A DNA stretch of 52,273 nt from an uncultured SAR86 cluster bacterium (GCA_902612915.1 CACMFH010000008.1:1-52273), one strand, 5' to 3'; positions 1 through 8,819 are shown, numbered from the stretch's first letter. The notes: a model not told the origin generated them from the letters alone. Program-made: numbers and translations.

Positions 1-24
1 ATGTATATTTTCTAATTATAAAAT

Positions 25-100
25 TGGTGCGGTACGCCGGTCTCGAACCGGCGGCCTTCTGCTTGGCAAGCAGACGCTCTACCAACTGAGCTAGTACCGC
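25..100 (-). tRNA. tRNA-Gly (anticodon GCC)
   Basis: Read on the minus strand this 76-base stretch folds as a standard tRNA. The acceptor arm pairs GCGGTAC with GTACCGC, the D-loop contains AGTTGGTAGA, and the anticodon stem TCTGC/GCAGA encloses TTGCCAA, giving anticodon GCC (Gly). The T-arm has GGTTCGAGACC. The ACCA end is encoded in the genome, with CCA at 25-27. A promoter lies immediately upstream. Confidence 0.97.
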
Positions 101-111
101 AATGGAGGGTT

Positions 112-140
112 AATATACTCTTTTAAATCAATGCTTTCAA
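112..140 (-). promoter_or_regulatory. Sigma-70-type promoter for tRNA-Gly
   Basis: On the minus strand TTGAAA (135-140) is followed after exactly 17 bases by TATATT (112-117). Transcription would start near 105, a few bases before the mature tRNA 5' end at 100. Spacing and position make this one of the clearest promoters in the window. Confidence 0.75.
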
Positions 141-157
141 CAGATTAAATTTATATA

Positions 158-628
158 TTACTGAATTGATATTTCTTGAATATCTTTGAATTTACCAGTC
201 ATATCTCTCTTTGAAATTATGAAAGATGTTGGTTCAATATGAAGGGGTATAGCTATTTCTATCTTAGCTGAACTGACTGGTCCACCCATATACAGTCTAT
301 CCTCATATCCTATATGTTGATAATTTGCGTAAAAGGGGTTGCCAATCCCTAACGTATAAAGAAATTTCCCATCCTTGCCAAAAACTTTAACCGCATAGGT
401 GTCTTCAGCAGTTAAAAATTTAACCTTTTTAAGAGTTCTTTCTTTAGGTTTACCTATTGTAATTTTATCTAATGAAAAACTTTCAGGCGATCCGTTAAAA
501 ACGACAATGTATGAATCATTGAAGGGATTAGTATGAATCTTGTTCAGTTGTTTGGTTTCTTTCATATCATAAGAATGAGTAAAAAAAGTCAATGTAAATA
601 CTATTGAAAGTAATAATTTTTTAAACAT
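158..628 (-). CDS. Small exported protein of unknown function beside M64 peptidase
   Basis: About 156 residues, not assigned to a named family. It opens with a signal peptide (MFKKLLLSIVFTLTFFTHS), so it should be periplasmic or secreted. The mature part looks like a beta-rich domain, with GIGNPFY, HIGYEDRLYMGG and a strand-rich C-terminus. I chose the ATG at 628 because GGGAGAG sits about nine bases before it and the signal peptide begins there; an upstream TTG (646) and ATG (637) are also in frame. It follows the metallopeptidase gene with essentially no gap, so the two are probably co-transcribed and may act together outside the cytoplasm. Function is not inferred beyond that. Confidence 0.8.
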   Translation of the reverse strand: MFKKLLLSIVFTLTFFTHSYDMKETKQLNKIHTNPFNDSYIVVFNGSPESFSLDKITIGKPKERTLKKVKFLTAEDTYAVKVFGKDGKFLYTLGIGNPFYANYQHIGYEDRLYMGGPVSSAKIEIAIPLHIEPTSFIISKRDMTGKFKDIQEISIQ

Positions 629-630
629 GT

Positions 631-2676
631 TTACCATCTCTCCCAATTAATGCCCCAAGTACCCCCCATTGGACCTGTTACATATCCATAATCATATTGA
701 GTTCTGTCAGAAGGATTATATCCCCATTGCTCAGACTCATAATCGTACCAATAAAAATCTGAGTTAAATAGGCCCTCATAGAAGTCATCGATATCTGTTA
801 CATCATCGGGGGCTGTAACTGTTCCTGTTAAATCATCTACTCTCCATGTGTAGACTTTTACAGAATTGTTTGAAGGTCTATCAAAAGTAACTTGAGTTTG
901 ATTTTCTAGAGAAGGATCCTCTACCCCATCAACATACCACTTTAGGCGTAATTTTGATGAATCATATTCAACATCAATATCAATATCAAAACCGGTTCTT
1001 GTTCCATCAGTATCTGTAGTGAATCCAACATCATCTCCATAAACAAAGCCCTGATTTTGTATTGAGCCTATTGCGAACCCCTCAACATTTACCTCTCCAT
1101 ATTGGTCAGTATTAACTTCCATAATCGTTAAAAATTTAGGCCTATAGTTATCAAATTCACCATAGTAATTTCCTTCAAACAATCCTACTTGATTGCACTC
1201 GGGATTTCTTCCAGTTCTGTTTCCATTTGCATCATAGACGTTATACAAACAATCACATGTTTCGGGATTTGGTTCGTCTTCATATAATCCTACTGATCCA
1301 TCAGACCAGTTATAACAAACTTTAAAATTTTTGCCTGCAACATTTGTTAAATCACTAATATGATGCTTCCATTTAACCATAGAAGGATCGGATTGAGTGG
1401 TGGTATTAACATTTCTGTCAGCCCAGAAACTTACATCTCTATCATCATCTGTTAAATATTCATCTCCCATTTCACCATGGGCATGACCAAGCTCATGCAT
1501 TAAGACATATTCTGTTCTAGAGCCTATTGGTTGAATATTTGTGTTACCAAGATTAACTCCTCTTCCATCAATTGTTGTTAAGACAGAAATTAAATCATTA
1601 TCCTCAAAAAGGTCATCAAAAACAGATGTATTTATATCATTGGAACCAATACAGTAAACATCCTCATCCCAGTCATAACATCCAGTTTCAATTGATGCTA
1701 GTGATGTTCCATCTGGATTAACTGGTTCTGCAACAATAATATCAAAATAACCTGTGAAAAATTCAGAAACATCTGACTCACTTAGGCCGTTTATTGATCG
1801 CAACAAAGCATCTCTAAAACTCTCTGTATCTGAAGTCGTTCCATCATTTGGATCTTTTTTTAGGGAGTCAGCAACAAATAAATAATCAGTCCTTCCAAAT
1901 GAAGATCCTCCGCCAACAAGATAATAAACATAATAGTCTTTATTTGTTGTTGATCCAGAATCAAATCCATCACTTTTATCATCATCCATAGCAACTGTAA
2001 CTATTTGTTTATCTGCAATAAACCAAGTGGTAAAAGTATCAGAATTTGTTAGGTTGCCGTCAGAGATTATTATTTCAGCTGGAAAGTATCCTGCTGTAGA
2101 AATAGATGTTAAATCTAAAGTAATCTCACCAGTTCCTTCTCCAGAAGATTGAAATGTAGTTGGTACAGAATTTTGATTTACAGATGCTGAAAAAACTAAA
2201 TCTATTTCTTCATTATCAATATCAGAATATGTAATAGTAAAACTCGGATTTGATTCAAAAAGTAAATTATTTTTATCCAAGTTAGTTGTTGATGTTATGA
2301 AGATTTCAGGACTATCATTCACAGCATTTACCGTTATAGTTACAGTGCTACTTCTAGTGATATTTTTTTCAACAGCAGTTACTGAATATGTAAATTGATC
2401 TTGCCCAAAATAATTTGGATTTGGTGAGTATGTTATTGCAGCATTTTGTGAAAAAGTTAATGTTCCATTAGAAGTTGAGTTTGTAAGAGAATACTCAAAA
2501 GTTACTGACTCATTTGCAGTAGCTGCAACAGATCCGGTATAAGTAGAATCCTCATCTGTAGAAAAAGAATTTTGTGCCAAAGTTAAAGCAAATGGAACAG
2601 CTGGCGCTCCTCCACCTCCTCCACCACCACATGATGAAATTAGTAATAAACAAATAAAAAATTTAATGTATTGCAT
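631..2676 (-). CDS. M64-type zinc metallopeptidase lipoprotein with cadherin-like domain
   Basis: 681 residues. The N-terminus is a lipoprotein signal (LLLISSC) followed by a seven-glycine tether, so the protein should be anchored by lipid at Cys16. Residues of roughly 30-120 resemble a bacterial cadherin/Ig-like domain (DEDSTYTGSV, PNPNYFGQDQFTYSV, VNAVNDSPE). The catalytic motif HELGHAHGEMGDEY is near residue 393; HExxH followed by GDEY is the signature of peptidase family M64 (IgA-peptidase-like). Acidic DxD-rich segments in the C-terminal third could bind calcium. The likely role is degradation of extracellular or surface protein; the substrate is unknown. A consensus -10 hexamer lies six bases before the ATG, and the next gene downstream encodes a small exported protein. 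Confidence 0.85.
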   Translation of the reverse strand: MQYIKFFICLLLISSCGGGGGGGAPAVPFALTLAQNSFSTDEDSTYTGSVAATANESVTFEYSLTNSTSNGTLTFSQNAAITYSPNPNYFGQDQFTYSVTAVEKNITRSSTVTITVNAVNDSPEIFITSTTNLDKNNLLFESNPSFTITYSDIDNEEIDLVFSASVNQNSVPTTFQSSGEGTGEITLDLTSISTAGYFPAEIIISDGNLTNSDTFTTWFIADKQIVTVAMDDDKSDGFDSGSTTNKDYYVYYLVGGGSSFGRTDYLFVADSLKKDPNDGTTSDTESFRDALLRSINGLSESDVSEFFTGYFDIIVAEPVNPDGTSLASIETGCYDWDEDVYCIGSNDINTSVFDDLFEDNDLISVLTTIDGRGVNLGNTNIQPIGSRTEYVLMHELGHAHGEMGDEYLTDDDRDVSFWADRNVNTTTQSDPSMVKWKHHISDLTNVAGKNFKVCYNWSDGSVGLYEDEPNPETCDCLYNVYDANGNRTGRNPECNQVGLFEGNYYGEFDNYRPKFLTIMEVNTDQYGEVNVEGFAIGSIQNQGFVYGDDVGFTTDTDGTRTGFDIDIDVEYDSSKLRLKWYVDGVEDPSLENQTQVTFDRPSNNSVKVYTWRVDDLTGTVTAPDDVTDIDDFYEGLFNSDFYWYDYESEQWGYNPSDRTQYDYGYVTGPMGGTWGINWERW

Positions 2677-2682
2677 AATCTC

Positions 2683-2688
2683 ATTATA
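2683..2688 (-). promoter_or_regulatory. -10 element for M64 peptidase gene (leaderless arrangement)
   Basis: On the minus strand a perfect TATAAT is followed by six bases and then the ATG at 2676, so a transcript would begin at or next to the start codon. No Shine-Dalgarno is seen before this ATG. No good -35 is visible, because the upstream sequence is the terminator hairpin of the receptor gene. This remains a candidate. Confidence 0.4.
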
Positions 2689-2690
2689 TA

Positions 2691-2720
2691 AAAAAAGAGG
2701 GTCTAGGCCCTCTTTTTTTT
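2691..2720 (-). terminator. Rho-independent terminator after the TonB-dependent receptor gene
   Basis: A GC-rich hairpin pairs GAGGG (2697-2701) with CCCTC (2708-2712) and is extended by A/T pairs. On the minus strand it is followed by a run of seven T. It lies 16 bases past the receptor stop codon and separates that gene from the peptidase gene. T-runs on both sides would also allow it to act in the other direction. Confidence 0.8.
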
Positions 2721-2735
2721 AAGTTTCATAAATAT

Positions 2736-5696
2736 TTAGAACTTATATCTAAATCCAAGTCTATGAATTGGGCCATGGTCTTGTGACAAAAATAACATTT
2801 CTTTATATCTCGCATAAAGCCTTGTTGGTTCATCATTAACATTTTGAACTTCATAAAAAACAACAGCATCTTCTGCGACATTTAATGCCAATGAGAGATC
2901 CCATTGATTTCTTTCTTCAACATAAAGCGGTTGATCATAGTTTCCAAAGCCAGCAACCGTTTCACCTCTAGTATTAAGTGCAACTCTTGCTGTAACAAAA
3001 GAATCTTCATAGAAGAATGAAAAGTTACTTGAATCACCTAGTCCAGGAAGTATAAATTGACGTGTAGTATCATCTCTATCGATATCAACATCGCCACCTG
3101 AAACAAAAGTAGCATTAATCTGAGTACCAAAACCAGAATCTCCGAAAAGATGCTGTAATACAACTTCAAAACCATCAACAGATCCGGACTCTAAATTAAG
3201 AGGTCTCATAATTTCAAATATTGCTAAAGGATCTGCGCTGGTTCCATCTACATAACCAGGCTCACATCTCCACCAACCGCCATAATCACATTGACCCCAA
3301 GGGAATCCATTTGAAACATCAACACCATTGGACATTGCTACAGCAACCCAACCCATGTGTTGATATATATTCATCCAACTTTGTGACCATAACGCTTGTT
3401 GAGATACACAATGACCTGATCCCCACTCACCTGGGAAACCTGTATCTGGCCTTCCTGCTTGATCCCACTCCTGAACACATGATTGAGCAAAAGCTCCAAT
3501 TTCACCTGTTGCTGGATTAGTTAAGCCACTTATAGTTCCTGTAGAAACATCAGAGCTAATGAAATTATCTATATCTTTTCTAAAGTAATTTATAGAGAAA
3601 TAACTACCTTCATCATAATAATACTCATAAGCAAGATCTATATTCTCTGATTCAAGTGGTTCAAGATTTGGATTACCACCTGAAGCTGTTGGAATCAAAT
3701 AATCTCTATTGCCAAACTGGAATGAACTCCTTAGATCTTGTAAAGATGGGCGTCCCATAGATTTACCATAACTAAATCTTAAAACAGTATCTTCATTCAT
3801 CTCATAAGCCATAGCTATCTGAGGAAGAACAATGTCATTACTACCAGATCTAGCAGCAGGAACTTCACCGCCGCTTGGATATATAAGTCCATTAACCATA
3901 TCCCATCTGATTACAGAAGGAGTTGCTTCAAGTGCAGTTGAAGTCGTATCAGATTCCTCATAACGAAGACCAGCAACAACGTTCAGTGGTCTGTCATTTA
4001 CTATAAATTCCATATTTACCTGAACAAATAATGCGTCTAATGTTTCCTCAATCTGATCATTGATATCAATTGGACCAGCAGAAATATCACCAAAAAGTAT
4101 TTCCCATTCTCCAATGGCAAAATCTTTATTTAAATCATAATAATATGATGTTGGTAATATTTTAGATAGAAAAGCGTCCATAAAACCATGTGTAGAGGTT
4201 TTATTGAATATTGCTGAGCTTGCGGCTGTTCCTGGAGTAGCATTATTTATTTGCTCCATTCTAATATCAGTAAAAACTGAATCAGCTCTTGAAATACCAA
4301 ATTCAATAGACTTAATAGCATCACTCAGTACTCCGTTTAAATTTTCCCACTTTCCTTTAATTTGCAATTGATCCATTTGATTTTCTTTGAATGCATCTCT
4401 GTAATATAAAGAACCATATGTATAATCATCTTCATCAAAAGGTCTGTCATATGCAAAGGTATTTATACCTGATTCACCGCCGTTGAAATGAGATATTGTG
4501 GCATTTGCAGGAGCAACGAAACCTAATTCATTTGGAAGTTCAGTGCCATCTTTTTCTGCTGAAGAATCATGATAATCAAAAACAAATGAAAGAGTATCAG
4601 AATAATCCCATTCTAAGTTTAGTCCTACAGAAGCATTTTCATTAATGGTGTCGCCCCATATTAATTGATGGTCGTATCCTCTTTCTCCAACAACAATATC
4701 AGTATAAACGCCATTTTCATTTATTGTTCCTTGAGTAGTAGTCCAGCCACCAAGCCATGATCCAAATGTCTGACCGACTGAGCTAAATTCTACTTTCGAA
4801 TATGTATAATCTAATGTTCCCATTAAATTATCTGAGAATGCGTATTGAAAAGTAACTTGAGCATTTGTTCTTTCTCTATCATTTTCTTTAATTTGATAGG
4901 CAGTAGGCTCTTGATAAAAAGTCTTTCCATCAGATCTTTGATTGCCATTCGTTATACCTGCAGCATTTTTATCAACTCTAAAGTAGCCTTCAACAGCAGC
5001 TAAGTCTTCAACTGTGGTCCAGTTAGACTCTCTTGTACCTTCTTCAATATTATTTCTGTCTTGGAAAGACCCTGAAACAGCAAAACCAAAATTTCCAAAA
5101 TTCGAACTATGAACAAAGTTAAATTCAGGTTTTGTTCCGTCTTCACTGGTTGAATCCTTTAATACATCTACAGAGAATGAATTTAAAGAACCATTAATAG
5201 ACAAAGGTTTGGTTGTAACCATATTAATTGTTGATCCGATTCCTCCAGATGGAAGTGAGCTATTAGTAGATTTATAAACCTCTACAGCAGATATACCATG
5301 TGATGATATATCACCAAAATTAAAAGATCTTCCGCCGCCCCATTGTCCTGGCACAGTCGGCATTTGACGGCCATTTAGAGTAACCAAGTTAAGTTCTGGG
5401 CCAAAGCCTCTAACAGCAACTCTCTCACCCTCAACATTACTCCTATCAATACCTATACCGACAACTCTAGCTAATGATTCAGCTAAGTTATTGTCAGGAA
5501 ATTTACCAAAATCCTCAGCTGTAATAGCATCAACAACTCCAACATTATTACGTTTAATGTCAATTGCGCTTATTAAACTTTTCTTAATTCCAGTAACAAC
5601 AACTTCCTCTACTTCATCCTCAGCTTCGTTGTCTTGAGCAACAACAAAAACAGATAAAGGAAGCATTAATATTAACGATAATAAATACTTTTTCAC
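2736..5696 (-). CDS. TonB-dependent outer-membrane receptor
   Basis: 986 residues from the GTG at 5696. After a signal peptide (KKYLLSLILMLPLSVFVVAQ) comes a TonB-box-like EEVVVTG, then a plug domain (AITAEDFGKFPDNNLAESL, RGFGPELNLVTLNGRQMPT, GGIGSTINMVTTKPL) and a long beta-barrel ending in aromatic YKF. The plug wording and length fit the large receptors common in Caulobacter and marine gammaproteobacteria, which import oligosaccharides or other organic substrates using TonB energy. The substrate cannot be read from the sequence. An ATG 36 bases upstream is rejected because it lies inside the -10 element; the GTG has AGGGGGG six bases ahead of it. Flanked by its own promoter and terminator, so probably a single-gene unit. 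Confidence 0.93.
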   Translation of the reverse strand: MKKYLLSLILMLPLSVFVVAQDNEAEDEVEEVVVTGIKKSLISAIDIKRNNVGVVDAITAEDFGKFPDNNLAESLARVVGIGIDRSNVEGERVAVRGFGPELNLVTLNGRQMPTVPGQWGGGRSFNFGDISSHGISAVEVYKSTNSSLPSGGIGSTINMVTTKPLSINGSLNSFSVDVLKDSTSEDGTKPEFNFVHSSNFGNFGFAVSGSFQDRNNIEEGTRESNWTTVEDLAAVEGYFRVDKNAAGITNGNQRSDGKTFYQEPTAYQIKENDRERTNAQVTFQYAFSDNLMGTLDYTYSKVEFSSVGQTFGSWLGGWTTTQGTINENGVYTDIVVGERGYDHQLIWGDTINENASVGLNLEWDYSDTLSFVFDYHDSSAEKDGTELPNELGFVAPANATISHFNGGESGINTFAYDRPFDEDDYTYGSLYYRDAFKENQMDQLQIKGKWENLNGVLSDAIKSIEFGISRADSVFTDIRMEQINNATPGTAASSAIFNKTSTHGFMDAFLSKILPTSYYYDLNKDFAIGEWEILFGDISAGPIDINDQIEETLDALFVQVNMEFIVNDRPLNVVAGLRYEESDTTSTALEATPSVIRWDMVNGLIYPSGGEVPAARSGSNDIVLPQIAMAYEMNEDTVLRFSYGKSMGRPSLQDLRSSFQFGNRDYLIPTASGGNPNLEPLESENIDLAYEYYYDEGSYFSINYFRKDIDNFISSDVSTGTISGLTNPATGEIGAFAQSCVQEWDQAGRPDTGFPGEWGSGHCVSQQALWSQSWMNIYQHMGWVAVAMSNGVDVSNGFPWGQCDYGGWWRCEPGYVDGTSADPLAIFEIMRPLNLESGSVDGFEVVLQHLFGDSGFGTQINATFVSGGDVDIDRDDTTRQFILPGLGDSSNFSFFYEDSFVTARVALNTRGETVAGFGNYDQPLYVEERNQWDLSLALNVAEDAVVFYEVQNVNDEPTRLYARYKEMLFLSQDHGPIHRLGFRYKF

Positions 5697-5730
5697 GATT
5701 ACCCCCCTAGGCATGCATTTGTGTAAGGTC

Positions 5731-5759
5731 ATTAAACGAATTTGAATCGTTTATGTCAA
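5731..5759 (-). promoter_or_regulatory. Promoter of the TonB-dependent receptor with internal palindrome
   Basis: On the minus strand TTGACA (5754-5759) is followed after 17 bases by TTTAAT (5731-5736). The spacer holds an inverted repeat with arms AAACGA and TCGTTT (5734-5739 and 5747-5752) around a 7-base centre. A symmetric site between -35 and -10 is the classic position of a repressor operator. No regulator gene is adjacent. Confidence 0.7.
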
Positions 5760-5811
5760 CAAAAAAGGCATATTATATATGTATATTTTTATCCATTTGG
5801 CTAGAAGATTT

Positions 5812-6735
5812 TTAGGGTTCTAAAAATTTAAGAGTTTCTTCACCAAATTCTGACCACCACTCCATTCCCATAAGGTGAATCTTCTCTAAATTTTCCTCTG
5901 AATCGTCATCTAAAAATCTATTCACTGGTCCTAATGGAGAGTTTATTCTCATATAATTTTCTTCAAAAAAACTATCAGATATTTGATTGTGTATTTCTGA
6001 ATCTAGAATCATTCCAATAATGTCATTTCTTAACCATCCAACTCCTCCCCAATTTGTTGAATTTACTCCATCTATCTTTGTTTTATTTTGACCAGAGCCC
6101 ATACTGAGTATTTTTATATTGTTTGTTTCTAATATTTTTTTAGAATAAGCATAGCCAATTAAGGTTGGATTATTAGAAATAATACTTCCATCAATCATCC
6201 ATGACTTGTCTTGCATTTGATATGAGGGAAAATACATTGGAGCTGCACTTGAGGCTGCAATGGCATCTTTAAATGTTATTTTTGGGGTATTAATTGTGTC
6301 AAAAATAGTATGTGCTCTATTTTCTATGTCATATGCATAACAAAGAAAAGGTTTGTTTGATTGTTGTAAAGTATTTGATTTAAAGACTTCGTCTAAAAGT
6401 TTTATCCTGCCATCACTTTCGTATCTTGGTCTTGCTTGTATTAATGATGCTTTATCCCAAAAAAAAGAGCTCCTCATAATTTGATCTAGATAGCTTTTGG
6501 ACCAATATCTTTTAATTTTTTCGGCTGAAAATCCTCCGTATGCAAAACAGGCAGCATTAAAAGCGCCGGCACTTGTTCCGATAAACATATCAAAAATATC
6601 AGAAACTTTTTTTCCACTTTCTGCTTCAAGTTTTTTTAAAAAAACCAAAGCAGCTATTGTTCGAACACCACCTCCATCAAAGCATATGATTTTTTTATGA
6701 TTAAATTTAGTAAGAAAGCTTAAAAAATTTTTCAT
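5812..6735 (-). CDS. Patatin-like phospholipase / acyl hydrolase
   Basis: 307 residues without an obvious signal peptide, so probably cytoplasmic or membrane-associated. It has the full patatin signature: oxyanion-hole GGGVR (21-25), nucleophile Ser55 in GTSAG, and catalytic Asp182 in IDGS. Patatins hydrolyse acyl ester bonds of phospholipids or other lipids with a Ser-Asp dyad. The start overlaps the stop of the rhodanese gene (ATGA-type overlap), so it belongs to the GMC oxidoreductase-rhodanese-patatin operon. This suggests a role in lipid turnover, but the substrate is not known. Confidence 0.9.
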   Translation of the reverse strand: MKNFLSFLTKFNHKKIICFDGGGVRTIAALVFLKKLEAESGKKVSDIFDMFIGTSAGAFNAACFAYGGFSAEKIKRYWSKSYLDQIMRSSFFWDKASLIQARPRYESDGRIKLLDEVFKSNTLQQSNKPFLCYAYDIENRAHTIFDTINTPKITFKDAIAASSAAPMYFPSYQMQDKSWMIDGSIISNNPTLIGYAYSKKILETNNIKILSMGSGQNKTKIDGVNSTNWGGVGWLRNDIIGMILDSEIHNQISDSFFEENYMRINSPLGPVNRFLDDDSEENLEKIHLMGMEWWSEFGEETLKFLEP

Positions 6736-7046
6736 TCAGTAATATTTCTTTGTAAAAAAATAGCTGCATCTTTTATTCCACCAAGATTTGTAACATCTTC
6801 ATATCCAAGATTAATTAGAATATCAGTAGCCTTTTGAGATCTTCTTCCACTTCTACAATACAAATATATTTGTTGATCTTTTTTAACCTCATCGATTATT
6901 GAAGATATTATTTCCCATTCAACATTAGATGAATCTTCTATATGGCCTACCTCGAACTCTTCAGGAGTTCTTACATCAATTACTATGAAGTCATCTGCAA
7001 TGGTGTTAATGCCAAGTAATATTAAAAAAATATAAAAAATCTTCAA
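6732..7046 (-). CDS. Exported single-domain rhodanese
   Basis: 104 residues: a short signal peptide (MKIFYIFLILLGINTIA) followed by one rhodanese domain. The domain shows IDVRTPEEFEVGHI and the active-site loop CRSGRRS with catalytic Cys64. Rhodaneses transfer sulfane sulfur through a Cys persulfide. The size and export signal resemble periplasmic PspE-type proteins. It starts six bases after the GMC gene ends and overlaps the patatin gene, so it is the middle gene of a three-gene operon. The acceptor is unknown. Confidence 0.9.
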   Translation of the reverse strand: MKIFYIFLILLGINTIADDFIVIDVRTPEEFEVGHIEDSSNVEWEIISSIIDEVKKDQQIYLYCRSGRRSQKATDILINLGYEDVTNLGGIKDAAIFLQRNITE

Positions 7047-7052
7047 TTGAAT

Positions 7053-8732
7053 TTATTCCCAATCACTTATGATCATATCAGAGGCTTTTTCTCCAATCAT
7101 AATTGTAGGTGCGTTTGTGTTTCCACCAATTAAAGTTGGCATTATTGAAGCATCAACAACTCTTAAACTTTCTATGCCATGAACCTTTAATTTATTATCA
7201 ACAACTGCCATTTCATCAGATCCCATTTTACATGTGCCTACAGGATGATAGACCGTATCAGCATCTTCTCTAATTGCCTGTTCAATATCTTTATCGTCAT
7301 TTAAATTTATAGGTCGTTGCGTATGACTTGAAGTATATTTTCCTACAGGATCTTTGTTTAAGATACTCATCATTTTTTTATAGCCAGCAACAAGATCTTT
7401 TACGTCATCAGGGTGAGATAAAAACTTTGGATCTATTAGTGGATCATCTAAAGGATCTGCTGAATTTAAAGTAACCTCACCTCTTGATTTGGGTCTTAAT
7501 AAACATACATGACAACTCAGGCCGTGTCCCCAAACCGATGTTCTTCCGTGGTCAATTACCATTGCTGGCGCAAAGTGTAATTGAAGATCTGGAATATTTT
7601 TTTCATCAGTTGATTTTATAAAACCTCCAGCTTCAGCAACGGTTGATGTAAACATACCAACTTTAGCAAAAATATATTTAAGAATTTCTAAAGGGAATTT
7701 GTAAAAAATCGATTTTAGAGAAAAGCCAATTAATTCTATTGAGTTATATTTATGAACAGAAAGATAATCAATATGATCTTGAAGATTCTTTCCAACCCCA
7801 GGCAACTCATGAATGTGCTCAATATTATGTTTAAGAATTTCTTCAGACGGTCCCACACCTGATCTCAATAATATCTGCGGAGAACCAAATGCACCTGAGC
7901 TCAGAATAACCTCTTTAGTTGCATTTACTGAGATCAATTCACCTGCTTCGTTAAAACACTCAACACCGACCGCTTTTTTATTTTCAAAAATAATTTTATT
8001 TACATTGGTGTCTGTCATGACTGTTAAGTTTTCTCTATCTAATGAGGGGACAAGATATGCCTTTGCAGCACTACAACGCTTACCATCTTTTTGAGTGGTT
8101 TGATAATATCCAATACCCTCTTGATCTTCTCCATTAAAATCATCGTTATAACCAAATATTTCTGATCCTGTTTTAACAAAATCATCTGTAGGAGTATTTT
8201 GATTTCGAATCTTGCAAACATTTAAAGGACCATTTTGTCCATGATAATGATCATTAAATACTTCATTATGTTCAGCTCTTTTAAAATAAGGTAACACTTC
8301 ATCGTATGACCAGCCTTGATTTCCTAATTCAGACCAATGATCATAGTCCCACTTATGGCCTCTTACATATAACATTGCATTGATAGAACTTGAGCCACCT
8401 AATGTTTTTCCTCTTGGCTGAAATCCCTTTCTATGCTCCATTGATGCAGTTTCAACTTTATGAGTACCTCCCGCAGAATCAACAACCTCTTGAACAGGCT
8501 GAGCAACAACTTCTTTCTCAAATTCTTTTTGAGGAACAGTTTCATAGTTCCAGCTGTATTTACTTCCATCACCTAAAAATGCAAAACCAATTGGTATATG
8601 AATTCTAGGATCACTATCTTTTGAACCTGCTTCTATCAAACAAACCTTAAAGTTAGGATTTGCACTTAACTTATTCGCAAGAACACATCCTGCAGAACCA
8701 GCACCCAAAATAACAAAGTCATATTTTTCCAC
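7053..8732 (-). CDS. GMC-family FAD-dependent oxidoreductase (choline/alcohol dehydrogenase type)
   Basis: 559 residues, starting at GTG with GGGGAAG upstream. The N-terminus has the FAD-binding GAGSAGCVLANKL (10-22), and the GMC signature GKTLGGSSSINAMLYVRG follows near 108. The C-terminus has the catalytic His in DTVYHPVGTCKMG and Asn in GGNTNAPT. Relatives oxidise choline, aliphatic or terpenoid alcohols; the substrate here is not determined. An insertion of about 30 residues (roughly 70-100, rich in E, V and Q) lies between the first FAD segment and the signature, where typical BetA-like proteins run straight on. First gene of an operon with the rhodanese and patatin; divergent from the steroid-reductase-like gene. 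Confidence 0.92.
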   Translation of the reverse strand: MEKYDFVILGAGSAGCVLANKLSANPNFKVCLIEAGSKDSDPRIHIPIGFAFLGDGSKYSWNYETVPQKEFEKEVVAQPVQEVVDSAGGTHKVETASMEHRKGFQPRGKTLGGSSSINAMLYVRGHKWDYDHWSELGNQGWSYDEVLPYFKRAEHNEVFNDHYHGQNGPLNVCKIRNQNTPTDDFVKTGSEIFGYNDDFNGEDQEGIGYYQTTQKDGKRCSAAKAYLVPSLDRENLTVMTDTNVNKIIFENKKAVGVECFNEAGELISVNATKEVILSSGAFGSPQILLRSGVGPSEEILKHNIEHIHELPGVGKNLQDHIDYLSVHKYNSIELIGFSLKSIFYKFPLEILKYIFAKVGMFTSTVAEAGGFIKSTDEKNIPDLQLHFAPAMVIDHGRTSVWGHGLSCHVCLLRPKSRGEVTLNSADPLDDPLIDPKFLSHPDDVKDLVAGYKKMMSILNKDPVGKYTSSHTQRPINLNDDKDIEQAIREDADTVYHPVGTCKMGSDEMAVVDNKLKVHGIESLRVVDASIMPTLIGGNTNAPTIMIGEKASDMIISDWE

Positions 8733-8766
8733 TTTAAAACTTCCCCAAAAAAATCAAACTACATAT

Positions 8767-8801
8767 TAAGTTTATGATTTAGAATCATAGCTGTAAACTT
8801 A
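8767..8801. promoter_or_regulatory. Nested inverted repeats in the divergent promoter region
   Basis: In the 87-base gap between two divergent genes, TAAGTTTA (8767-8774) is matched by its exact complement TAAACTTA (8794-8801). A second inverted repeat, ATGATT-TAG-AATCAT (8774-8788), sits inside. Nested symmetric sites between divergent promoters suggest one operator controlling both genes. TATAAA at 8805-8810 may be the -10 of the plus-strand gene. Confidence 0.45.
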
Positions 8802-8819
8802 GTTTATAAATTTTTTTAT

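Noticed and set aside
631-2676. Poly-glycine codon tract after the lipobox as a phase-variable repeat
   Set aside because: The glycine codons are mixed GGT/GGC/GGA-type rather than a pure short tandem repeat, and the same tether occurs in the 24669 lipoprotein, so it is better read as a flexible linker.
3221-3520. 99-codon open frame on the plus strand inside the TonB-dependent receptor gene
   Set aside because: It lies wholly opposite a clear receptor gene and its product (His/Asn-rich, no domain) looks like an antisense shadow.
5697-5732. ATG at 5732 as start of the TonB-dependent receptor
   Set aside because: It overlaps the -10 element of the promoter, so it would not be in the transcript; the GTG at 5696 has a strong Shine-Dalgarno and starts the signal peptide.
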